Positions 1 through 4,966 of a stretch of DNA of 5,363 nucleotides are shown here, piece by piece. The stretch's first letter is position 1, and every line of letters begins with the position of its first letter. The stretch lies in contig JAEWMK010000515.1 of assembly GCA_023457235.1 (NCBI GenBank), forward strand, positions 1 through 5,363. The letters are read 5' to 3'. The position numbers and the translations under genes are program-made. This stretch comes from Bacillota bacterium (GTDB taxonomy: Bacteria; Bacillota; Bacilli; Bacillales; Bacillaceae_J). The notes beneath the pieces were generated by a model. That model made no database searches, was not told the origin of the DNA, and was given only the letters and a program-made list of their open reading frames with translations.

Positions 1-21
1 CAATTGGCGGCATGAATTTCA

Positions 22-71
22 CCTTCATAAAGAAGTTTAAAAAGTACCTTATTTAAACTTTTTTATGAAGG
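22..71. repeat. 20-bp inverted repeat / long hairpin
   Basis: Arms 22-41 and 52-71 are complementary over 20 bp, with one G/T opposition (32 against 61) that would be a wobble pair in RNA. The loop is 10 nt (42-51). The stem is AT-rich and has no T-tract after it on the plus strand, so it is not a classic intrinsic terminator. It lies just upstream of the sigma remnant. It could be a small mobile-element remnant, a transcript-end structure or the scar of a rearrangement. The structure is seen directly; its function is unknown. Confidence 0.7.
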
Positions 72-98
72 CAACCAAGCGAAAGCGCGGTAGAAAAT

Positions 99-129
99 CT
101 GTGTCTACTATCTTGACATAGTATCACAG
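99..129. repeat. imperfect hairpin before the sigma remnant
   Basis: CTGTG (99-103) pairs with CACAG (125-129), and TACTAT (106-111) pairs with ATAGTA (118-123). A small internal loop separates the two stems and the apical loop is 6 nt (CTTGAC). It spans the place where the N-terminal codons of the broken sigma gene should be, so it may mark sequence that replaced them. No function can be assigned. Confidence 0.45.
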
Positions 130-468
130 CTATATTTTAAATATAAAAGAAAGATATACAATGTAGCATTCAATTTTGTAAAGGACCCCCATTTAGCAGA
201 AGACCTTTCCCACGAAGTGATCATAAAGTGTTATTTTAATAGGGAGAAATTTAACAGGGACTGTACCTTGGATACATGGATTAATCGGGTGGCTAAAAAT
301 CATTGCATTGACTTTTTACGAAAAAGTCATATAGATAGAGTTTTTCCTGTTGAAGATGTTGAATTGTATAAAAATGAGAAAGTTCATACAGTTCATACAC
401 CAGAACATGAAGTAATGAAGCAATTCAATAATAATGGCGAGATACAGGGTAACGTTGTCATCCCCTAG
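121..468 (+). pseudogene. ECF sigma factor remnant (region 2 only, no start, no region 4)
   Basis: Reading frame 1 is open from 94 to the TAG at 466-468. From about 127 it encodes an ECF sigma region 2: an LYFKYKRKIY segment, then KDPHLAEDL, IKCY, a TWINRVAKNHCIDFLRKSH block (regions 2.2-2.4), and an acidic linker containing HTPEHEVMKQF. There is no ATG, GTG or TTG in frame before position 217, and an ATG start at 217 would cut region 2 in half. The frame stops just where region 4 should begin; MYNQSL after the stop resembles the usual start of region 4, so the TAG may be a point mutation followed by further decay. No region 4 helix-turn-helix is visible in any frame downstream. The protein resembles the intact sigma factor encoded at 2456-3007 (shared AEDL, IKCY, FN, TW, NHC-D-LR), so it is probably a decayed paralogue. 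An expressed region-2-only fragment is less likely. Confidence 0.75.
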
Positions 469-515
469 ATGTATAATCAGAGTTTAGTAATAAGAATTCT
501 ACAATCCTACCATAG

Positions 516-581
516 GAGAACAACTTTTCTCTCATTTTTTATGGTGAAGTAAAACTTCATGATTGGCTAACAGAGCGATAA
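516..581 (+). other. possible C-terminal gene scrap
   Basis: Frame 3 from 516 to the TAA at 579-581 reads a protein-like tail (IFYGEVKLHDWLTER), with a stop immediately upstream at 513-515. Frame 2 just before it (497-544) also reads plausibly (FYNPTIGEQLFSHF), and the two frames meet at a T6 run (535-540). They could therefore be one former reading frame split by a shift. No family is recognised. Given the length, this is only a weak suggestion that another gene decayed between the sigma remnant and the terminator. Confidence 0.15.
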
Positions 582-596
582 TTTAAGAAACTAAAC

Positions 597-639
597 AAAG
601 AAGCCAATATCCTGACTGCGCTAGATCATTGGCTTCTTT
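597..639 (-). terminator. intrinsic terminator of the leftward operon (possibly bidirectional)
   Basis: Arms 597-608 (AAAGAAGCCAAT) and 628-639 (ATTGGCTTCTTT) are perfectly complementary over 12 bp around a 19-nt loop. Read on the minus strand, the stem is followed by a T-rich stretch (TTTGTTTAG), about 75 nt after the stop codon of the SEDS gene. On the plus strand the following tract is poorer in T, so termination from that side would be weaker. Confidence 0.75.
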
Positions 640-703
640 ATTCAATAATTGGAAGAAAACCTTCATAAATGGATCCTTTTGCATTTATTTCTAGACGGTT
701 CAT
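638..703 (-). CDS. short 21-codon ORF after the SEDS gene (doubtful)
   Basis: An ATG 8 nt after the SEDS stop codon opens a 21-residue frame (MNRLEINAKGSIYEGFLPIIE in two pieces: MNRLEINAKG, SIYEGFLPIIE). It ends at a TAA whose first bases touch the terminator stem. The sequence looks protein-like, but no Shine-Dalgarno motif precedes it, so translation would need coupling to the upstream gene. It may be the start of a truncated fourth operon gene, or chance. No family is recognised. Confidence 0.2.
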   Translation of the reverse strand: MNRLEINAKGSIYEGFLPIIE

Positions 704-711
704 CGTAATTT

Positions 712-2028
712 TTATATTGTAGGCTCTACAATATCCTTTCGCCGATAGACGTTTAATATAAGGCCTACTATGGTGGAGTAGAACAGTAACATGCTGCCAC
801 CGTAACTAATAAACGGCAGGGAAACGCCCATAATTGGTACGATTCTAAAACCCATTAGTATATTCCAACAAGCAGGAACGGCAATTAATGTAGCACCGCC
901 AATCACTAGCAATTTCCCGTAAAGATCCTTCGTTTTAAAAGCATTTCTTGAAATTCGTGTAATAAATATCAATAATAGTAAACAAAGGATGATTCCGAAT
1001 ACCCAGCCAAGGGAATATACGAGATAAGGAAAAGCAAAATCTGTATGTGCGGCCGGAAGAGGTTGTTGGATATTAACATCATTATAAAGACCGTTGCCGA
1101 ACCACCCTGCTTTAGAAAGTATATCCTTAACGACAATATACATATATCCTGCACCTTCAGGGTCAGCGTATGGATTTAGGTAGGCAAGAAGTCTATTACG
1201 TAAATAGTCATTGTGAAAATTAATGGTCAGTGTACAAATGAAAATTACAGCCATAGCTACATTGACTGCGGTTGCTTTAATGACTATCTTTTTATGGACA
1301 GGAGAGAAAGCAAACATCGTTGCTATACAAAAAAAGTAAATAAAACTAGACATTAAGTTTGCTAAATTCAAATAGAGAAGGATAGGAAACCAAAATAGAA
1401 AAAACAATAACACTAGATTTTTCCAACCCTTAAACTCGTGAATTCTTATAAAAATCCCAGCCCATGCAAGGAAAAATAATAATAAGCATATTGATATTGT
1501 GTCAATTCTAGCATTCCCTAAAGCAATCCATCTCTTTGCTCCGTTGATTTGAGGGGAAAACAAGCTGGTCAATAAAATCAAAGCTAGACCGCTTCCGTAA
1601 ATCAACTTCCACCAGTTTTTTAATTTTCTATAATCAAATAACAGCGAGCAAACGAGGGCAAAAATAGCAAGGCTAACCCAGATGATCTGTCGACCTACAA
1701 AATTGTAATTATGTGCTGACATTCCAGGAACTCCGCCAACTAGCGGAAGAAAACTAATACCTGCAATAATTACAAATAAAACAATAAGAACCCAATCCAT
1801 TTTCGGTTTATGAAGGAGATTTAAGTTTTCTCCAATGGAAAAGGGATTTCCCATTTCTTGAATGGCCATATCTTCTGCTTCCTCTTTGGAAGCCCCTCTT
1901 CTTTGGAAGGAGAGGCTCAACTCCTTTAGGTGATTGTTCAGCTCTTTTTTTATAAATTCGTGAGCTTCCTTAGACTTCACTTTAGAGGTTACTTTGCTCA
2001 AAAATTCCTCAAATCTCAAAGAACTCAT
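712..2028 (-). CDS. HAAS-domain SEDS protein (FtsW/RodA/SpoVE family)
   Basis: A 438-residue membrane protein. Residues 5-70 form a cytoplasmic HAAS / permease-prefix type domain (helical, with the typical G-x-S-x-E-E-A and EMGNP motifs). Roughly ten membrane segments follow between 78 and 427. SEDS hallmarks are visible: GAKRWIALG (163-171), LAYLNPYADPEGAGY (281-295), GWFGNGL (308-314), AHTDF (327-331) and LPFISYGGS (404-412). SEDS proteins polymerise peptidoglycan glycan strands from lipid II with a partner class B PBP. Asp330 in HTDF matches the Asp required in RodA and FtsW. Two usual motifs are altered: the FQPSE box after GAKRWI is absent, and the Glu-Glu-Leu-Gly after HTDF reads YSLG. 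The ATG overlaps the PadR stop as ATGA, behind AAGGAGG. No PBP gene lies nearby. This is a specialised SEDS paralogue, not the housekeeping one; its activity is inferred. Confidence 0.9.
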   Translation of the reverse strand: MSSLRFEEFLSKVTSKVKSKEAHEFIKKELNNHLKELSLSFQRRGASKEEAEDMAIQEMGNPFSIGENLNLLHKPKMDWVLIVLFVIIAGISFLPLVGGVPGMSAHNYNFVGRQIIWVSLAIFALVCSLLFDYRKLKNWWKLIYGSGLALILLTSLFSPQINGAKRWIALGNARIDTISICLLLFFLAWAGIFIRIHEFKGWKNLVLLFFLFWFPILLYLNLANLMSSFIYFFCIATMFAFSPVHKKIVIKATAVNVAMAVIFICTLTINFHNDYLRNRLLAYLNPYADPEGAGYMYIVVKDILSKAGWFGNGLYNDVNIQQPLPAAHTDFAFPYLVYSLGWVFGIILCLLLLIFITRISRNAFKTKDLYGKLLVIGGATLIAVPACWNILMGFRIVPIMGVSLPFISYGGSMLLFYSTIVGLILNVYRRKDIVEPTI

Positions 2029-2456
2029 AAAGATGCCTCCTTGATTAATGCTTTAAGAGAGTAACGATGCGTACACTTTCCTTGTTTATAAGCTGCTAAG
2101 TATCTTTTTCCTTTGACTGTCAATGAATAATATTTATTCTCTTTTATCCAATTTGAAGTGAGAATTTCTTTATTTTCTAGTAGATGTAAAAGTGTATAAA
2201 GCTGTCCTTCCTTGTTTTGAAAGCTATATTCGTGTTTTTGAAAAAGCGTGGTGGAAATCTCATAGCCGTCCTTTGCTTCGTATTGAAGTGCTTCTAATAC
2301 TGCTATTAGGGTTTCTTCCTTCCAAGAATGAAGATGTACGAGAGACTGTTTTCTTTGTATCGCTTCTTTCACTGCATTTTTTCTTTCATCAGAAAAGGAA
2401 AAATCTTTGAAAACAGTTTTCTTCATGGAATTTTTTAAATGAATGAATGGATCCAT
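2025..2456 (-). CDS. PadR-like winged-helix regulator with N-terminal extension
   Basis: A 143-residue protein. Residues 45-120 match the PadR winged helix: a hydrophobic first helix (EETLIAVLEAL), DGYEI, the recognition-helix region GQLYTLLHLLE (84-94), and a wing ending in YYSLTVKGKRYL (109-120). The usual long C-terminal dimerisation helix is short. The first 38 residues (MDPFIHLKNSMKKTVF and a charged helix) are not part of the PadR fold and resemble the N-termini of some Bacillus anti-sigma proteins. The gene overlaps the sigma stop by one nucleotide (TGATG), has its own AAAGGAGG site, and overlaps the SEDS gene by 4 nt. PadR-like proteins are often encoded beside HAAS-domain membrane proteins, and here the downstream partner has such a domain. 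It may repress the operon or modulate the sigma factor. The family call is firm; the role is inferred. Confidence 0.82.
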   Translation of the reverse strand: MDPFIHLKNSMKKTVFKDFSFSDERKNAVKEAIQRKQSLVHLHSWKEETLIAVLEALQYEAKDGYEISTTLFQKHEYSFQNKEGQLYTLLHLLENKEILTSNWIKENKYYSLTVKGKRYLAAYKQGKCTHRYSLKALIKEASL

Positions 2457-3007
2457 CAGTGAACCTCCTTTTCTATCTTGTCTTTTAATAATTCTTTTGC
2501 TCGCTTTAATCTTGTTTTTAGTGTATTAACATTTACAGTTGTGACATTACTTATTTCTGCTATTGTTAGTTCCTGATAATAATGAAGAAAAACTACTTCT
2601 CTGTACTTGATTGGCAAAGCCATCACAGCCTCTGTCAAGCTGTCACCTTCATCCTTCTCAATAACCTTCTCTTCTATTTGTTTTGATTTGGAAGGGATAT
2701 AATCCCAAATTTGTTCATTAAGGGTTATTTTGCGATGATGCCAGCTTCGTAGATAGTCTTTGCAATGATTGGAGGCAATGCGGTATAACCAAGTTTTTAT
2801 GGATGCCTGTTGATTAAATTGCCCTAAATTTTCGTAACATTTTATAAAAATCTCTTGTGTTAAGTCCTCCGCGGTCACCTTGTTTTTCACATAAGTATAA
2901 GCGAGATGCAGGATTCCATCGCTGTATTCTTGCATTAATTGATCAAGAATCTGTTCCCTATCATCTATATTTTCATCTGTCATTGATAATTGCTCCAGTT
3001 CATTCAT
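2456..3007 (-). CDS. ECF RNA polymerase sigma factor (first gene of the leftward operon)
   Basis: A 183-residue sigma-70 family protein of ECF architecture. Region 2 spans about residues 25-90, with AEDLTQEIFIKCY (46-58, core-polymerase binding and -10 recognition) and TWLYRIASNHCKDYLR (72-87). After a linker, region 4 spans about 122-176, with LPIKYREVVFLHYY and the helix-turn-helix LTIAEISN...VNTLKTRLKRAKELL. The ATG at 3007 is the first possible start, because a TGA lies directly before it in frame; AGGAAGAGGTGA sits 7 nt upstream. An ECF-type promoter lies just upstream (3031-3061), which suggests autoregulation. Its direct operon partners are the PadR-like and SEDS genes, and no conventional anti-sigma gene follows. 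The decayed sigma gene at 121-468 is its closest relative in the window. Confidence 0.92.
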   Translation of the reverse strand: MNELEQLSMTDENIDDREQILDQLMQEYSDGILHLAYTYVKNKVTAEDLTQEIFIKCYENLGQFNQQASIKTWLYRIASNHCKDYLRSWHHRKITLNEQIWDYIPSKSKQIEEKVIEKDEGDSLTEAVMALPIKYREVVFLHYYQELTIAEISNVTTVNVNTLKTRLKRAKELLKDKIEKEVH

Positions 3008-3030
3008 TCACGTATCACCTCTTCCTACAT

Positions 3031-3061
3031 ATTAGACGAAGCAAACCTTATTTTGGTTTGC
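3031..3061 (-). promoter_or_regulatory. ECF-type promoter of the sigma/PadR/SEDS operon
   Basis: On the minus strand GCAAACC (3061-3055) is followed, 17 nt after its AAAC, by CGTCTAAT (3038-3031). This matches the AAC-type -35 and CGTC -10 of Bacillus ECF promoters (consensus TGAAAC, 16-17 nt, CGTC). The -10 ends 23 nt before the sigma start codon, leaving room for a short leader with the ribosome binding site. The likely user is the sigma factor it controls, or another ECF factor of this cluster. Confidence 0.7.
3041..3061. promoter_or_regulatory. 7-7-7 inverted repeat over the -35 (candidate operator)
   Basis: GCAAACC (3041-3047), a 7-nt spacer and GGTTTGC (3055-3061) form a perfect inverted repeat. 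One arm is the -35 element of the leftward promoter; the other fills the spacer before the -10. A dimeric repressor bound here would block the promoter, and the PadR-like product of the operon is an obvious candidate. It does not resemble the ATGT-N8-ACAT operator known for some PadR proteins, so the binder is unproven. Confidence 0.5.
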
Positions 3062-3191
3062 AAAAATAAATTATTATTTTTTTGTTTTACTTATCTTGAG
3101 GGTAAACGTGAAGTGTTTCGCTTTAAAGGGGGGCTATAAGCTGCCTTTATTTTAGGCGATTTATTTATAGAAAAAATTTAAAGATATTTAA

Positions 3192-3228
3192 GCCAAACCT
3201 TGATTTAAATTGTCTAATAGATGTAGGA
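3192..3228 (+). promoter_or_regulatory. promoter-like block of the SigV-like operon
   Basis: GCCAAACC (3192-3199) and TGTCTAATA (3211-3219) look like ECF -35 and -10 elements, and GATGTAGGA follows. The GTCTAATA and TGTAGGA words also occur in the divergent promoter (minus strand, 3037-3024). The AAAC-to-TGTC gap is only 12 nt instead of 16-17, so the two elements may not work as a pair. No convincing sigma-A promoter was seen in 3062-3250. Confidence 0.35.
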
Positions 3229-3234
3229 CAAAAA

Positions 3235-3245
3235 AGAGAGGGTGA
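3235..3245 (+). promoter_or_regulatory. ribosome binding site favouring an ATT start
   Basis: AGAGAGGGTGA is the only good Shine-Dalgarno match before the SigV-like gene. It lies 6 nt before an in-frame ATT (3252) but 18 nt before the first conventional start, GTG 3264. The spacing favours ATT 3252 as the initiator. Confidence 0.5.
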
Positions 3246-3263
3246 ATCGGGATTAAACATTTA

Positions 3264-3773
3264 GTGAAAAAAGCTCAAAAAGGAAATGACAAAGCCTTTA
3301 TAAAGCTTTTCCAGCAATACGAGAAAGATATTTATCGAATGGCTTATGTCTATGTCAATAATAAAGACGATGCTTTAGATATTGTTCAAGAGGTAGCATA
3401 TCAATCTTTTAAAAAGATCAATACATTGAAAAATCCAGAATTTTTTAAAACATGGTTGATGAAAATCACCATGAATTGTGCAATCAATCTAGCTAAAAAG
3501 AATAAGAAAGTGGTGCCACTAAAGCCAGAGTTTGAAGATTTTATCGGCTTAGAGGATGAAGATGTTCCACTTTCTCTGTCATTACAGGAGTTCATTGATA
3601 CGTTACAAGAAGATGAAAAGAGTGTTGTTCTTTTAAGATATTACAATGATCACACATTTAAAGAAATATCCGAGTTGTTAAATATACCGTTAGGAACCGC
3701 AAAATCAATGTTATATCGTGCTTTGGATAAACTTCGTAAGAAATATAAGGATGGTGATATTTGTGAACGATAA
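3264..3773 (+). CDS. SigV-like ECF RNA polymerase sigma factor
   Basis: An ECF sigma factor of 169 residues from GTG 3264, or 173 (beginning MKHLVKKAQ) from ATT 3252, which fits the ribosome binding site better; a TGA at 3243-3245 bounds the frame. The coordinates give the first conventional start. Counting from ATT 3252, region 2 includes YVNNKDDALDIVQEVAYQSF (34-53) and KTWLMKITMNCAINL (66-80). Region 4 (about 115-165) has EKSVVLLRYYNDHTFKEIS and a helix-turn-helix ending LGTAKSMLYRALDKLRKK. The DDALDIVQE motif is as in B. subtilis SigV, whose group responds to envelope stress such as lysozyme; orthology is not claimed. The stop overlaps the downstream anti-sigma gene by 11 nt, the usual sigma/anti-sigma coupling. 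It stays inactive until the membrane partner releases it, by family analogy. Confidence 0.9.
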   Translation: MKKAQKGNDKAFIKLFQQYEKDIYRMAYVYVNNKDDALDIVQEVAYQSFKKINTLKNPEFFKTWLMKITMNCAINLAKKNKKVVPLKPEFEDFIGLEDEDVPLSLSLQEFIDTLQEDEKSVVLLRYYNDHTFKEISELLNIPLGTAKSMLYRALDKLRKKYKDGDICER

Positions 3774-4833
3774 AATAAAGCAAGAACTACATAAAATAGA
3801 AATTCCAACAGAATTACACGAACGGTCAAAAATAGGGATAAAAAAGGCGAAAGCAGAGCAACAAAATAAGAAATTTAAGCGACCATTTGCTGCAGCCGCT
3901 ATCATTTTTGGGTTATCTGCTGTAACTGTCGGATTTGCTTTTCCTACAACAGCTAGTAATCTCCCAATCATTGGCGATATTTTTAAACTGTTAGGGAATG
4001 AATCGGGAGTTTACGATGATTATAAAGAATTTTCAACGGAATTAAATGCGATGGAAGAAAGCAATGGAATAAAAGTAACTGTTAATGATGCTATTTTCGA
4101 TGGAGAAACCGTATCAATAACCTATTCTATTCTAAGTGAACACGATCTAGGAGAACAGCCAATGATTTTTGAACACTTTGATATTCAAGATTCCGATGGA
4201 ATAGCTGGGACTTCAAAAATAGAAAAAATCGGTGAAAATGAGTATGTAGGTTTAATGAGTGGCACCTATTTTAGCAAAGAGGATTTACAAACTGCCAAGG
4301 TAACATGGGAAATTAAGAGCTTTAAAATTTTAAACGGTGAGCAGGAAAAAGAAATTAAAGGTAATTGGAGTTTTGCATTTAATTTAGATTCAACAGATAG
4401 CCATACTAAATTGATTGGGCAAAATGTAATACAAGAAGGCGTAGGATTAAACATCGAGAAGATGGCAATCACACCTATGTCCTTCATTCTATATTATGAA
4501 CAAGTAGCGTCTGTTGAGATCCAAAATCTATGGCATCAAGTTTATGTTGATTTAGAAGTAAGAGATGATTTAGGAAACGTTTATTCTGGTGAAGTAAATG
4601 GTGGTTCCGGAACGGATTCTTCTATGAATTGGAGTAAAACCTTTGAAAAGCTAAATCCGAAGGCAGCAAAGTTAATTGTTACACCGCATGTTATGTTAAG
4701 AAACTCCGATAATTTCACATCAGCTGTACAAATGGAGGATGGCACTATAAAAGAAACAAAGCTGCCTGAAAAATATAAAAGAGGACAAAAGGATTTTGTG
4801 TTAGAAAATATTATCATTGATTTAACAAACTGA
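3763..4833 (+). CDS. membrane anti-sigma factor, DUF4179 family
   Basis: GTG 3763 gives 356 residues and is chosen because AAGGATGGTGA ends 5 nt before it; a longer frame from ATG 3718 would lie inside the sigma gene without a site. Residues 1-40 are a charged cytoplasmic segment (IEIPTELHERSKIGIKKAKAE) that should bind the sigma factor. Residues 41-61 are one membrane helix. The rest is an extracytoplasmic beta-rich region: a DUF4179 domain with KVTVNDAIFDGETVSITYS, then a C-terminal domain like DUF5643 that includes VYVDLEVRDDLGNVYSGEV. Such proteins are encoded next to ECF sigma factors in Bacillaceae and are regarded as anti-sigma factors. Signal release is presumably by proteolysis, as for RsiV and RsiW, but the inducing signal cannot be read here. 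There is no zinc-finger (HxxxCxxC) motif. Confidence 0.88.
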   Translation: MNDKIKQELHKIEIPTELHERSKIGIKKAKAEQQNKKFKRPFAAAAIIFGLSAVTVGFAFPTTASNLPIIGDIFKLLGNESGVYDDYKEFSTELNAMEESNGIKVTVNDAIFDGETVSITYSILSEHDLGEQPMIFEHFDIQDSDGIAGTSKIEKIGENEYVGLMSGTYFSKEDLQTAKVTWEIKSFKILNGEQEKEIKGNWSFAFNLDSTDSHTKLIGQNVIQEGVGLNIEKMAITPMSFILYYEQVASVEIQNLWHQVYVDLEVRDDLGNVYSGEVNGGSGTDSSMNWSKTFEKLNPKAAKLIVTPHVMLRNSDNFTSAVQMEDGTIKETKLPEKYKRGQKDFVLENIIIDLTN

Positions 4834-4866
4834 CTGTTATTTACTTAAAGAAATTCAAATTATTCT

Positions 4867-4890
4867 AGAGCTATGAAGGCTCTTTTTTTA
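4867..4890 (+). terminator. intrinsic terminator of the SigV-like operon
   Basis: AGAGC (4867-4871) pairs with GCTCT (4879-4883), extended by a T-G pair (4872/4878), around a 5-nt loop. A run of seven T (4883-4889) follows. It lies 33 nt after the anti-sigma stop codon and separates this operon from the next sigma gene. Confidence 0.85.
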
Positions 4891-4947
4891 TTTTCCAAAA
4901 AAAACGAACGAAATTTAGATTTCTTTCCAATATAGAGTATAAAGGAT

Positions 4948-4966
4948 GGGGAGGTGTTAATGATTG
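4948..4966 (+). promoter_or_regulatory. strong ribosome binding site with TTG start
   Basis: GGGGAGGTG (4948-4956) stands 7 nt before TTG 4964, the start of the last sigma gene. A TGA directly before the TTG (4961-4963) rules out any longer version. An out-of-frame ATG at 4960, only 3 nt from the site, opens a 12-codon decoy frame. Upstream, TATAGA (4931) or TATAAA (4938) could be a -10, but no good -35 was seen. Confidence 0.65.

Noticed and set aside
1..65. Minus-strand frame running off the left edge that reads protein-like (KVLFKLLYEGEIHAAN)
   Set aside because: It is only about 20 codons, has no start codon or ribosome binding site, and lies inside the hairpin; it could be a gene scrap but cannot be supported.
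113..143. TTGACA at 113-118 as a sigma-A -35
   Set aside because: No good -10 lies 16-18 nt downstream, and the site is at the edge of the decayed coding region.
217..468. Intact 83-residue gene starting at ATG 217
   Set aside because: The sigma homology continues in frame about 90 nt upstream of this ATG and no ribosome binding site precedes it; a pseudogene explains it better.
505..559. Several short inverted repeats (505-517, 509-545, 545-559), one followed by T6
   Set aside because: Stems are only 5-6 bp with awkward loops in AT-rich sequence; none is a convincing terminator or operator.
3143..3157. GCCT/AGGC mini-hairpin in the divergent intergenic region
   Set aside because: A 4-bp stem is expected by chance.
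3718..3762. Longer anti-sigma start at ATG 3718
   Set aside because: It lies within the sigma region 4 coding sequence without a ribosome binding site, while GTG 3763 has one at 5 nt spacing.
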